From Actinoplanes oblitus (lineage in GTDB: Bacteria; Actinomycetota; Actinomycetes; Mycobacteriales; Micromonosporaceae), in contig NZ_CP126980.1 of the NCBI RefSeq assembly GCF_030252345.1, positions 6,277,501 through 6,341,500 of the forward strand: a stretch of DNA of 64,000 nucleotides, in the 5' to 3' direction. The position numbers and the translations under genes are program-made. The notes beneath the pieces were generated by a model. The model worked only from the letters and a program-made list of their open reading frames with translations, ran no database searches and was not told the origin of the DNA. Below are positions 25,164 through 36,206 of the stretch, piece by piece (the stretch's first letter is position 1; each line of letters opens with the position of its first letter).

Positions 25164-26141
25164 TCATCGGGACTGCCGCAGCTCCTCCAGGGAGGCGCCG
25201 TTCAGGATGCGTGCCACGTTTGTCGTGTGGTCGTCGGTCACGAGTTTCCGCGCCAGGTCGTCCAGGCCGGGGAAGTCGCCGAAGCGGGTCTGGAGGAAGA
25301 GTTCCATCGAACGGACCAGTCCTTGCTCGCGTCCTTCCTCCCGTCCTTGCTCGCGTCCCTCCACGCGTCCCTCCACGCGTCCGCGCTCCCGGTTTTCCTG
25401 GGCGATCTCGCGGCCGGTCTCGGTTTCTGCCAGTTTGTTGCGCATGCCTTTGCTCCTCAGCGCTTTGTCCACTTGAGCTGCGATGGCGTGCTCGGCGAGC
25501 ATGCTCAAGTCGATCAGGACGAGTCGTTCTTCGGGGTTGGTCAGTTCAGCGATCCGGTCGGCGACCCGGTCGGCTACGTCGGGTGGGCGCCGGCTCGACC
25601 AGAGGGCGAGCGGGGCCAGGGGGCTGCGCAGTAGCGTGTCCGGGTCGAGGTCGTCGGGGACGTTCACCGAGTGGTATTCCAGGCGCAGGTGATCGCGCTG
25701 GAAGGAGCCGGGGTAGCCGCCGCCGGCGGGCCATACCACGGTTTGGTGGATCCGGTGGTGCGTTTCCTCGTATCGGCTGGCCAGTCCGGCCCAGTAGGCC
25801 ACCATCCGGACTTGGAAGTCGTGGGTCCGTTTCACCTGTACTTCGATGTGGTGTACGTCGACGGTGCCGTCCGGGCCGGAGACGACGAACACCTTGTCGC
25901 GGTGCATGCTGCGCAGCCGGACCTGTTCGGTGGGCCCGTCGACGATCACGGCGCCGTCGTCGACGTGGACCTGGCACAGCAGGCGCAGCGTGTCGCGGGG
26001 ATGGGCTGTCAGCAGTGCCTTGTACAGGCCGTCGTAGTCCCGGGTGGCGTCTCGTGGTCGCGGTATCTCGGGGCGGTTGTCACCCGGAGTGCGGGCCGTG
26101 TCCTTCGTTGTCCGCGCGTTCCCCGATGTGCTGGATGGCAT
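25164..26141 (-). CDS. Rpn-like PD-(D/E)XK nuclease/transposase-family protein
   Basis: This 325-residue protein resembles the recombination-promoting nuclease (Rpn, formerly transposase_31-like) group: an N-terminal DYDGLYKALLTAHPRDTLRLL, a catalytic-like strand pair ending in VDVHHIEVQVKR (E-x-Q-x-K), and a C-terminal part. Residues about 240-265 are a charged repeat (GRVEGRVEGREQGREEGREQ) encoded by 12-bp tandem units, followed by a small helical tail ending in LEELRQSR. No ribosome site precedes ATG 26141. Family call is moderate: the fold is suggested by the motif and the typical REQG repeats. Confidence 0.6.
   Translation of the reverse strand: MPSSTSGNARTTKDTARTPGDNRPEIPRPRDATRDYDGLYKALLTAHPRDTLRLLCQVHVDDGAVIVDGPTEQVRLRSMHRDKVFVVSGPDGTVDVHHIEVQVKRTHDFQVRMVAYWAGLASRYEETHHRIHQTVVWPAGGGYPGSFQRDHLRLEYHSVNVPDDLDPDTLLRSPLAPLALWSSRRPPDVADRVADRIAELTNPEERLVLIDLSMLAEHAIAAQVDKALRSKGMRNKLAETETGREIAQENRERGRVEGRVEGREQGREEGREQGLVRSMELFLQTRFGDFPGLDDLARKLVTDDHTTNVARILNGASLEELRQSR
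25321..25386 (-). repeat. In-frame 12-bp tandem repeats inside the Rpn-like gene
   Basis: On the coding strand, units GGACGCGTGGAG (twice), GGACGCGAGCAA, GGACGGGAGGAA and GGACGCGAGCAA encode G-R-(V/E)-(E/Q). A change in copy number keeps the frame and varies linker length between the nuclease-like core and the C-terminal tail. Confidence 0.8.
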
Positions 26142-26142
26142 G

Positions 26143-26169
26143 CGACAACTGTACGCACGTCAGCTGTCG
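26143..26169. promoter_or_regulatory. Inverted repeat at the start of the Rpn-like gene
   Basis: CGACAACTG and CAGCTGTCG (8 of 9) flank nine bases; an overlapping perfect palindrome TGTCGCGCGACA lies at 26165-26176. The dyad directly abuts the ATG, so a bound protein would block transcription or translation. The 190 bases beyond, up to the kinase stop, hold nothing else I can support. Confidence 0.45.
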
Positions 26170-26367
26170 CGCGACAAGGGGTAGTGGTGTGCTGGACTCG
26201 GCAGGTCGCGGACGGCCTGCCGGTGATCACGCCACCACCGCCGGCCCATTCCTGCCTCGTCGGAGCACCGCACCAGCCCAACGACCGGCGCCCATGATCC
26301 AAGAGACGGAACCCAGCCGTCCCTCGATCCGCCGCTCCCGGACCAGCTCACGTCCGGGCGCGGCGGA

Positions 26368-27882
26368 TCACGCCGGCTCGCGATGCAGGGGTAGCACCAC
26401 GCGGAAGACCGCACCCCGGTCCGCCCCGTCGCGCACCTCCACGCGGCCACCGTGCGCGTTCACCAGCGACCGCACTATCGACAGCCCCAGCCCCGACCCC
26501 CCGCCCCGGCTCCGGTCCCGCGACGTCTCGCCCCGGTGGAACCGCTCGAAGACACGCTCCCGCTCCCCCGGCGGAATCCCCGGCCCGCTGTCCGCGACCT
26601 CCAGGACCGCCTCCTCCCCGGCCTGCCCCACCCCGATCCGCACCGGCCCCTCCGGCGGCGTGTGGGCGTGCACGTTCCCCACCAGGTTCACCACCACCTG
26701 GCGCAACCGGGCCTCGTCCCCCAGCACCGGAGCGGCACCCGGCGGTCCCGCCCCGGACACCCCGCTCAGCGTCACCGGCCGGTCCGGGTCCAGGTCGGCG
26801 AACTGGTCCCGGGCATCAGCGGCCAGCGTCCGCAGGTCCATCGGCGCCATCTCCAGCGCCGGCCCGGACGCCGGCTCGTCCAGCCTGGCCAGCAACAACA
26901 GGTCCTCGACCAGCCCGGTCAGCCGCCGCGCCTCGGTGTCGATCCGCCGCATCGCCCGGTCGGCGCCGGTGACATCCCGCAGGTCGCCCACCGTCCGCCC
27001 GGCTCGGACCGCCTCGGGAGCCCCACTCGCGGCCCGTTCCGCGGACTCGCGTGTCAGCGACCCGCGCATCAGGTACAGCTCCGCCGACCCGGCGATCCCG
27101 AACAGCGGGGTCCGCAGCTCATGACCCACGTCCGCGACGAACCGCCGCATCCGCGCCTCGGACTCGGCCCGCGCCGCGAACGCCAGCTCGATCCGGGCCA
27201 GCATGTCGTTGAGCACCCCGGCCAGCCGCGCCACCTCCGAGCCCGGCGGCCCCTCGACCGGCACCCGCCGGCTCAGGTCACCGCCGGCGATCCGGGTCGC
27301 CGTCCGCTCGATGTCGCGCAGCGGCCGCAGCGCCGCCGGCACCCCGAACCACCCGGCCACACCCAGCGCCACCACCAGGACCGCCTCGGTGATCAGGCAG
27401 AAGATCAGCAGCCGGGTGACGATGTCGTCGACCGCGGCGAGTGACGCCCCGACGACGACCACCCCGCCGCCGGCGCGCGGCACCACCACCATCCGCCACG
27501 TGGATCCGTCCGGCCCGGGGGCGGAGACCGCCCCGGCCGAGCGCCGGACGGCGGCCGGGTCGGGAGGTCGCGCCGAGGAGTGATGCGCGGACGCCGACCA
27601 GGTCACGCTCCCCGAGGCGTCCAGGTAGACCACCGAGAAGTCGCTGATCAGGTCCAGGCCGCCGAGCAACTGGTCGGATCGCGCCGGATCGGCGGGCGAC
27701 AGCAGCCCCGGACCCAGCCGCCCCATCAGCTGCCCGAACGCCACCACCTGCCGGTCCACCCGATCCACCAGGTGCCGCCGCAACTCCCGCAGCACCAGCA
27801 CATCGCTGACCAGGATCCCGGCCATCAGCAGGCCGAGCGACACCGCCACCAGTCGCACCCGCAGAGAACCGCGAAATCTCAC
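26368..27882 (-). CDS. OmpR-family sensor histidine kinase
   Basis: This 504-residue kinase has a first membrane helix (VRLVAVSLGLLMAGILVSDVL), an extracellular sensor of about 115 residues, a second helix (LLIFCLITEAVLVVALGVAG), a HAMP domain, HisKA (FVADVGHELRTPLFGIAGSA) and an ATPase with VVNLVGNVHAHTP, DSGPGIPPGE and GSGLGLSIV. Between the two HisKA helices there is an insertion of about 25 residues rich in Gly/Ala/Arg. The GTG start at 27882 overlaps the regulator stop (GTGA), so it is the second gene of the pair. Signal unknown. Confidence 0.9.
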   Translation of the reverse strand: MRFRGSLRVRLVAVSLGLLMAGILVSDVLVLRELRRHLVDRVDRQVVAFGQLMGRLGPGLLSPADPARSDQLLGGLDLISDFSVVYLDASGSVTWSASAHHSSARPPDPAAVRRSAGAVSAPGPDGSTWRMVVVPRAGGGVVVVGASLAAVDDIVTRLLIFCLITEAVLVVALGVAGWFGVPAALRPLRDIERTATRIAGGDLSRRVPVEGPPGSEVARLAGVLNDMLARIELAFAARAESEARMRRFVADVGHELRTPLFGIAGSAELYLMRGSLTRESAERAASGAPEAVRAGRTVGDLRDVTGADRAMRRIDTEARRLTGLVEDLLLLARLDEPASGPALEMAPMDLRTLAADARDQFADLDPDRPVTLSGVSGAGPPGAAPVLGDEARLRQVVVNLVGNVHAHTPPEGPVRIGVGQAGEEAVLEVADSGPGIPPGERERVFERFHRGETSRDRSRGGGSGLGLSIVRSLVNAHGGRVEVRDGADRGAVFRVVLPLHREPA

Positions 27883-28556
27883 GGCCGCGGCCCCCGCATC
27901 ACATATCCCGCGCCGCGCCGCGTGTGGATCAGTTTCGGCTCGCCGGCGTCCACCTTGCGGCGCAGGTAGGACATGTAGGTGTCCACGATGCTGGTGTCGC
28001 CGGCGAAGTCGTAACGCCACACCCCGGCCAGGATCTCCTGCTTGGAGACCACCTGACCGGCATGTGCCATCAGGAACTTGAGCAGCCGGAACTCGGTCGG
28101 CGACAGGCGCACCGGCTGCCCGCCGCGGCTCACGTCCTGGCTGTCCGGGTCGAGCGTCAGGTCGCCGACGACCAGCGCGCCGTCGCCGGCCCGGCGCAGC
28201 ACCGCCTTGATCCGGGCGATCAGCTCGCGCAGGTGGAACGGTTTGGTCACGTAGTCGTCGCCACCGACGGTCAGGCCGGTGATCTTGTCGTCGGGGGCGT
28301 CCTTGGCGGAAAGGAAAAGAACCGGAATCTTCCGCGCCGGACCCCCGGTGGCCCGCAGCCGCCGCACCACCTCGAAGCCGTCCATCCCGGGCAGCATGAC
28401 GTCGAGCAGGATGAGGTCGGGCGGATCCCGCAGCGCCGCCTCGACGGCCGCGGCGCCGGTGGCCGCCGACTCCACAGCGAAGCCCGCGAACCGGAGGGCG
28501 TCGGAGAGCAGCTCGCGCACGGTCGCCTCGTCGTCCACGACCAACAACCGCTGCAT
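27879..28556 (-). CDS. OmpR-family response regulator
   Basis: This 225-residue regulator has a receiver with Asp51 (DLILLDVMLPGMDG) and Lys (VTKPFHLRELI), and a C-terminal winged helix (LSPTEFRLLKFLMAHAGQVV, later VDTYMSYLRRKVD). It is translated just ahead of its kinase and coupled to it. It is divergent from nothing: the RamB-like gene lies upstream on the same strand, 52 bases away, so read-through is possible. Confidence 0.93.
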   Translation of the reverse strand: MQRLLVVDDEATVRELLSDALRFAGFAVESAATGAAAVEAALRDPPDLILLDVMLPGMDGFEVVRRLRATGGPARKIPVLFLSAKDAPDDKITGLTVGGDDYVTKPFHLRELIARIKAVLRRAGDGALVVGDLTLDPDSQDVSRGGQPVRLSPTEFRLLKFLMAHAGQVVSKQEILAGVWRYDFAGDTSIVDTYMSYLRRKVDAGEPKLIHTRRGAGYVMRGPRP

Positions 28557-28608
28557 GGCCCGACCCTACGACCACCCTCCGGCAAAACCGTCCGAGGCTG
28601 AGAGAACT

Positions 28609-30075
28609 TTAAGAAGCCGCGTGGTCGCGCCGCTCCAGGAAGTCGTACACGTCCCGGTTGTCGACGCCCGGGAAGGTGCCCGGCGGCAGCGCGGCGAGCA
28701 GGTGCGAGTGCACCCGGGCACTCGGCCACGCGTTGCCCGCCCAGTTCTCCACCAGCTGCGCCGGCGGCCGGCGGCAGCAGTCCGGGTCCGGGCAGGTCGA
28801 GACGGTACGCCCGGACACGTCACCACCCCGGAACCACCGAGCGTGCTCGTACGGCGTGCCCACCGTCACCGAGAACTCCCCCGACCGCGTCGACTCCACG
28901 TGCACCGTGCACCAGTACGTCCCGGCCGTCGTGTCGGTGAACTGGTAGAACGACGAGTACGGGTCCTCCGCCTCGAACACCGTCCGGGACGCCCACTTGC
29001 GACAGACCGGCTGCCCCTCGATCGCCCCGGTCACATCCGACGGGAAACGCACGTTGTCGTTCTCGTACGCCTTGTAGACGATGCCGCTCTCGTGCACCCG
29101 CGCGAAGTGCACCGGGATCCCGAAGTGGTGCGTCGCCAGGTTGGTGAACCGGTGCGCCGCCGTCTCGTACGACACCCCGAACGCGTCCCGGAAGTCGTCG
29201 ATGGCCAGCGCCCGGTCGGCCTTCGCCTCGGCCAGGAAGTCCACCGCGAACTTCTCCGGCATCAGCAGCGCCGCCGCGAAGTAGTTCACCTCGACCCGCT
29301 GGCGCAGGAAGTCGCCGTAGTCGGCCGGGTCGTTGTGCCCGAGGACGAAGTGCCCGAGCGTCTGCAGTACGACGCCCCGCGGGTCGTGGCCCTTCCCGCT
29401 CGCCACCTGCGGGAGATAAATTCGGCGGTTCTTCAGGTCGGTCACCGAGCGCGTGGAGCTGGGCAGGTCGTTCACGTAGTGCAGGCTGAACCCGACCTGC
29501 GCGGCGATGTCCAGGATGCCGCGCTGGGACAGCGGCCCGGTGGTATGACGTACCGAAAGCAGGATCTTGTTGGCCGCGGCCTCGATCTCGGCGAAGTAGT
29601 TGTTGCGGTTGCGCATGTCGGCGCGCAGTTGCGCGTTGGCGCGGCGGGCCACCTCGGGGGTGGCGCTCTGCTCGGTGAGCACCCGGTTGAGTTCGCGGTG
29701 CAGGCCGATCAGCGACTCCAGGGCGTCGGCGGGAAGTCGCCGGCCACCCTTGACCACCGGCAGGCCCAGAGCGGAATAAGCCGGATTCTTCTGCAGGTGG
29801 GTCAGCTCGATCTCCAGGGCGGCCCGGCGCGAGGGTGCCTCGGTCCGCAGCAGGTCCTGCATGGGCACCCCGAGGGCCGCGGCGATGGCCTGCAGCAGGG
29901 AGAGCTTGGGTTCCCGTTTCCCGTTCTCGATCAGCGACAACTGCGAGGGCGCCCGGCCCACCGCCTCGCTGAGCTGATCGAGGGTGAGACCGCGCGTGCG
30001 GCGCAAATGCCGCAGACGCTGCCCGAGCGTGACGAGGTCGACAGAGTCCGAAGATGAAGCGGTCACGTGTTTCAA
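28609..30075 (-). CDS. ramB: RamB-like regulator of acetate/glyoxylate metabolism
   Basis: This 488-residue protein has an N-terminal XRE helix-turn-helix (LGQRLRHLRRTRGLTLDQLS, APSQLSLIENGKREPKLS), a central IrrE/DUF955-type segment with a degenerate metal motif (LGHFVLGHND where HExxH is expected), and a C-terminal DUF2083-like region with Cys pairs (STCPDPDCC). This is the layout of RamB, the regulator of aceA/aceB and other acetate genes in corynebacteria and mycobacteria. It is divergent from isocitrate lyase, 119 bases away, which strongly supports the role. Symbol is by homology and context. Confidence 0.85.
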   Translation of the reverse strand: MKHVTASSSDSVDLVTLGQRLRHLRRTRGLTLDQLSEAVGRAPSQLSLIENGKREPKLSLLQAIAAALGVPMQDLLRTEAPSRRAALEIELTHLQKNPAYSALGLPVVKGGRRLPADALESLIGLHRELNRVLTEQSATPEVARRANAQLRADMRNRNNYFAEIEAAANKILLSVRHTTGPLSQRGILDIAAQVGFSLHYVNDLPSSTRSVTDLKNRRIYLPQVASGKGHDPRGVVLQTLGHFVLGHNDPADYGDFLRQRVEVNYFAAALLMPEKFAVDFLAEAKADRALAIDDFRDAFGVSYETAAHRFTNLATHHFGIPVHFARVHESGIVYKAYENDNVRFPSDVTGAIEGQPVCRKWASRTVFEAEDPYSSFYQFTDTTAGTYWCTVHVESTRSGEFSVTVGTPYEHARWFRGGDVSGRTVSTCPDPDCCRRPPAQLVENWAGNAWPSARVHSHLLAALPPGTFPGVDNRDVYDFLERRDHAAS

Positions 30076-30147
30076 CTTATCAGAATTTTTTCACTTCTTC
30101 TCTTACGGAAGCCCTTCTACGGGGCTGGTGCGATCCATGAGAGTGAA

Positions 30148-30167
30148 GTTCTTCCACGAGGAAGAAC
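30148..30167. promoter_or_regulatory. Perfect inverted repeat upstream of aceA
   Basis: GTTCTTCC and GGAAGAAC (8 of 8) flank ACGA, 27 bases before the aceA start, in the gap shared with ramB. It may be an operator or a 5'-leader hairpin. It does not match the published corynebacterial RamB core (A(A/G)TTTGCAAA). Confidence 0.5.
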
Positions 30168-30194
30168 GCGACAGGGCACCGAAAGGGAATACCG

Positions 30195-31481
<1,287 letters not shown>

Positions 31482-31513
31482 GTCAGTAGAAAGATGGGCA
31501 GGGAGATCTGATC

Positions 31514-33139
<1,626 letters not shown>

Positions 33140-33150
33140 GTGCATGAGGT

Positions 33151-33185
33151 GAAGCCGGGGCAGCCCTCCGACCTGCCCCGGCTTC
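33151..33185. terminator. 13-bp perfect hairpin after aceB
   Basis: Arms GAAGCCGGGGCAG and CTGCCCCGGCTTC flank nine bases, starting 12 bases after the aceB stop. It may protect the mRNA 3' end or act with the terminator just downstream. Confidence 0.65.
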
Positions 33186-33220
33186 ACCGCGAACTCGCGG
33201 GAACCCTTTTCACCTCCCGC

Positions 33221-33250
33221 AGCCGCCACCTCCCGGGGTGGCGGCTTTTT
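33221..33250 (+). terminator. Rho-independent terminator of the aceA-aceB operon
   Basis: AGCCGCCACC and GGTGGCGGCT (10 of 10) flank TCCCGG and are followed by TTTTT. This is a textbook intrinsic terminator reading rightward. Confidence 0.9.
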
Positions 33251-33323
33251 CGTGTGCCTCGTCAGGCTCGCCGCGGCGACCTCGCGCCGCGCCTCGTCCG
33301 CCGGCTCGCTCCGGGCGGGCCGG

Positions 33324-33962
33324 CTATCCGCGGTCCTGCCAGGTGCAGAGGCAGACCCGGTTTCCCTCGGGGTCGGCGAGCACCCAGAAGCCGGGTGCCT
33401 CCGCGTCACTGACCAGCGTCCCGCCGGCCGCGACCGCCGCATCGATCCGGGGCCGCACCTGCGCCGGATCCACCCAGAGGTCCGGGTGCCACCGCTGCCG
33501 GGGCTCCTCGCTCCCGGACTCCTGGAACCAGACCGTCGGCAGCAAACCGGCCGGATCCCGCACCTCGCCGTCCCGATCGGTCATCCCCAGCACCGCCGCC
33601 CAGAACTCCCGGACCCGCCCCGCCGCCGGCGTGTCCAGCGCGAGTTCGAGGCGGGCAAGACCGGCCGTCTCCAGCGTCACCCCGGCCCTCGCCGCCAGCT
33701 CCGAGACCGCCTGGGCGAGCCGCAGGTCCCGCTCGGTCACCGCGCCCACGTCATGGCTGCTGGTGCGGACATCCACATACGTGTACCGCAGGTCCAGATC
33801 CGGATGGTGATCCATCTCCTCGGCCACCGCCCCGATCGCGCCGACCAGCGCCAGCCCGCTCGCGAAGTCCCCGCTCCGCAGCCGCGTCTGCAACCCGCCC
33901 AGCAGGTACACCCACCCCTCGGGTGCCCGCTCCGCGATCTCCCGCCCACTCAGCTTCGTCAT
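33324..33962 (-). CDS. Fusion of pterin-4a-carbinolamine dehydratase-like and VOC (glyoxalase-like) domains
   Basis: This 212-residue protein joins an N-terminal PCD/DCoH domain (residues 1-95: EEMDHHPDLDLRYTYVDV, SSHDVGAVTERDLRLA, the HHP-Y-V-H-G-T-D-LA signature) to a C-terminal glyoxalase/bleomycin-resistance-like domain (about 105-212: LARLELALDTPAAGRVREFW, GFWVLADPEGNRVCLCTW). Fusions of this type are known in actinobacteria but their substrate is not established. ATG 33962 begins right before the domain (MTKLSGREIAE); a frame up to 33995 exists, and neither start has a well-spaced ribosome site. Confidence 0.8.
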   Translation of the reverse strand: MTKLSGREIAERAPEGWVYLLGGLQTRLRSGDFASGLALVGAIGAVAEEMDHHPDLDLRYTYVDVRTSSHDVGAVTERDLRLAQAVSELAARAGVTLETAGLARLELALDTPAAGRVREFWAAVLGMTDRDGEVRDPAGLLPTVWFQESGSEEPRQRWHPDLWVDPAQVRPRIDAAVAAGGTLVSDAEAPGFWVLADPEGNRVCLCTWQDRG

Positions 33963-34093
33963 GCCTCCATGCTGTCCCGCGCGGCCCCGCCGCACCTGCC
34001 CGGGCCCGTCAATCCGCCGGTCCGGTCGGTGGCCCTCCGCCGAGCCGCCGATCCCGCGTGGTGACCGAATTGAGCAGAATGACGGAGATGTGG

Positions 34094-35080
34094 ATGAGGG
34101 AGCGGATGGCCTGGGCCTGCGTCGCCGCCGGCGGGGCGCTGACGTTCAGCCTCGAGGCGTTCGGCAGGCCACCGTTTCCCTATGCCGGGACGTTCACGGT
34201 CGGCCTGCTCACGGCGTACGCGAACAGCGGCGCCGCCGTCTGGACCCGGCAGCGGCGCTGGACCGCGGCGGGCCTGACTCTGCTCACCGGTGCCGTCGCC
34301 GCTGCCGAATCCGGTGCCACCGGCGACCTCGCGTCGGTCACCACCCCGAGTGCGGCCCTGCTCTGGGTGATCGGACGGTTCCTGCTGCTCGCGGGCACCT
34401 TGGCGCTCGCCGCCGGCCTGCTCTGGCACAGCGGCCTGCCGGAACGCCGGGAGCGCCTGCTCCCGGCTCTGCTCTTCGCCCTGCTGGTGCTGCTGGCCGG
34501 TGTGAAGGCGACCGAGATCGACCGGCTTCCGAGCCTCGCCGACAGCGCGATGATCCACCTCTCGCTGGTCGTCGTGGTGATGTTCGCCCTGGGCGCGACG
34601 GGTGTCGCGGTGAACGCGGCGCTCGCCGGTCCGCGCCGGCTCGTCGTCGCCGGCCTCGGTCTGCTGCCGGTGGCGACGCTGCTGGCCGGCGCCCTGCTCA
34701 CCGTCGACGCCGATCCACTGTTCACCGGGTCCACCGGGTCCGCGTACTCGGTGTTCTCCGGCCCGGCCCAGGAGCAGCGGCTCGGCACGGATGCGGCCCT
34801 CGACGCGGCTCTGCGCGAGGACATCGTCCGCAATCTGCAGGCGAATGTCCGGGCGGCGTCCCAGGAAGCAGTCCTCTATGCCGAGGCGACGACGACCAGC
34901 ACCGAGGTTCCCGGGCCCGGTGAGGGGCCGGGGCCGGCTCTCGCCCGCACCCCGGATCTCACCGACCACGGCGACACCTGGCTCGCGTTCCAGGTGGCGT
35001 TCCTGCTCGCCGGTCTGGCGGCGATCGTCACCGCGATCTTCCCGCCCGCGCGCGGGGAGCCGCTGCCCCGGCTGGACTGA
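34094..35080 (+). CDS. Multi-pass membrane protein of unknown function
   Basis: This protein of about 328 residues has seven hydrophobic helices, six in the first 215 residues and one near the C-terminus (WLAFQVAFLLAGLAAIVTAI). An acidic/helical extracellular or cytoplasmic segment of about 75 residues precedes the last helix (ALDAALREDIVRNLQANVRA). I do not recognise the family. GGAG at 34084-34087 is best placed for ATG 34094; ATGs at 34079 and 34088 are alternatives. It is divergent from the PCD-VOC fusion. Confidence 0.7.
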   Translation: MRERMAWACVAAGGALTFSLEAFGRPPFPYAGTFTVGLLTAYANSGAAVWTRQRRWTAAGLTLLTGAVAAAESGATGDLASVTTPSAALLWVIGRFLLLAGTLALAAGLLWHSGLPERRERLLPALLFALLVLLAGVKATEIDRLPSLADSAMIHLSLVVVVMFALGATGVAVNAALAGPRRLVVAGLGLLPVATLLAGALLTVDADPLFTGSTGSAYSVFSGPAQEQRLGTDAALDAALREDIVRNLQANVRAASQEAVLYAEATTTSTEVPGPGEGPGPALARTPDLTDHGDTWLAFQVAFLLAGLAAIVTAIFPPARGEPLPRLD

Positions 35081-35145
35081 GCCTCCGTCCGCAGGCCACC
35101 CCGCCGGCGAGCCGTGCCCGCTATGCGGCCCGACCCGCCGTCCGG

Positions 35146-35526
35146 CTAGATCGCGGCGACAGCCTCGACCTCGATCAGGAACTCCGGGCGGAACAGGCCG
35201 GCCACCCGGATCAGAGTGCTGGTCGGCGGGGCGGCGACGTTCACGAACTCGTCCCGCACCGCCCGGACCACCGGCAGCTCGTCGGTGTCCACCACGTAGA
35301 AGGTCAGTTTCACCACGTCCGCCCAGCCCGCGCCGGCCTGGGCGAGCGCGGCGCCGAGATTGCGGAACACCTGGCGGGTCTGCGCCTCCCAGCCCTCCGG
35401 CACGGTCCCGTCCGGACCCGCCGCGACCTGGCCCGAGGTCCAGATCAGCCGGCTGCCCTCGTGGATGGTCACGACGTTGCTGTACCCGTTCGGCGTCGGT
35501 TCGCCGGGGAAGTCGAAGGGGACCAT
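35146..35526 (-). CDS. RidA/YjgF-family protein
   Basis: This 126-residue protein has the Rid fold: RLIWTSGQVAAGPDG, QTRQVFRNLGAALAQAGAGW, DVVKLTFYVVD and a C-terminal RPEFLIEVEAVAAI where the catalytic-type Arg and Glu of RidA lie. Members hydrolyse reactive enamine/imine intermediates, though several subfamilies have other or unknown roles. Its ATG lies inside the 3' end of the PAP2 gene, overlapping by 58 bases in another frame, so translation is probably coupled. Confidence 0.88.
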   Translation of the reverse strand: MVPFDFPGEPTPNGYSNVVTIHEGSRLIWTSGQVAAGPDGTVPEGWEAQTRQVFRNLGAALAQAGAGWADVVKLTFYVVDTDELPVVRAVRDEFVNVAAPPTSTLIRVAGLFRPEFLIEVEAVAAI

Positions 35527-36197
35527 GAACCCACCTTAGAGATCTTCCAGGGCACGCGTGGGTCCAGGACGCCACGGGCCATCACGAACAGGCACAGCGA
35601 CGCGTTCACAAAGGACGACATCACGTCACTCGGGTGGTGCATGCCCCGGTACAGCCGGGCGGTGGCGACCGCCAGCGGCACCAGCACCAGCAGCCAGCAC
35701 AGCGCCTTCAGCCAGCGGGGGCGGGCCAGCAGGGCGAGCACGATCGCCAGTCCGACGTAGAGCGCGAACGCCGCCGAGGTGTGCCCGGACGGGAAGCTGG
35801 AGGTCGGCGGCGACGGGTCGAGGCGATGCACGTCCGGTCGCGGCCTGTCGATCACCAGCGTGGTGAAGAAGAACACCACCGCCTGCGCGGTGACCGCGAG
35901 GCAGAGGAAGATCGCCTCCCGCCACCGGTGCAGCGTCAGCCGCAGCACCACCGCCACGACAGCGGTCACCGCGATGATCGACGAGGTGTTCCCGACACCG
36001 CTGAAGAAGCCGGAGACTCCGGTACGGTCCGGGGTGCGCGCGTCCTCGAACGCGCGGTTGACGCCGTCCTCCACGGTGAACGGCCAGCTGTGCGACAGCA
36101 CGTGGGTGAGCAGCAGGCCCAGCCCGATCAGCAGGAGCAGGATCCCGGCGACCGGCAGCACCACCCGTTTGAAGCCCTGAGCGACGAATGTGGACAC
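35469..36197 (-). CDS. PAP2-family membrane phosphatase (first of two)
   Basis: This 242-residue protein has six helices and the PAP2 motifs DRPRPD, SFPSGHTSAAF and ARLYRGMHHPSDV, with catalytic histidines in the last two. Such enzymes dephosphorylate undecaprenyl pyrophosphate or phosphatidate at the outer membrane face. The last 20 residues (GVLDPRVPWKISKVGSWSPS...) run past the usual end and overlap the RidA gene. Confidence 0.85.
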   Translation of the reverse strand: MSTFVAQGFKRVVLPVAGILLLLIGLGLLLTHVLSHSWPFTVEDGVNRAFEDARTPDRTGVSGFFSGVGNTSSIIAVTAVVAVVLRLTLHRWREAIFLCLAVTAQAVVFFFTTLVIDRPRPDVHRLDPSPPTSSFPSGHTSAAFALYVGLAIVLALLARPRWLKALCWLLVLVPLAVATARLYRGMHHPSDVMSSFVNASLCLFVMARGVLDPRVPWKISKVGSWSPSTSPANRRRTGTATS

Positions 36198-36206
36198 CGC
36201 CGCCTT

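Noticed and set aside
30076..30194. Published RamB binding core in the aceA promoter
   Set aside because: No sequence close to A(A/G)TTTGCAAA is present, so only the inverted repeat is reported.
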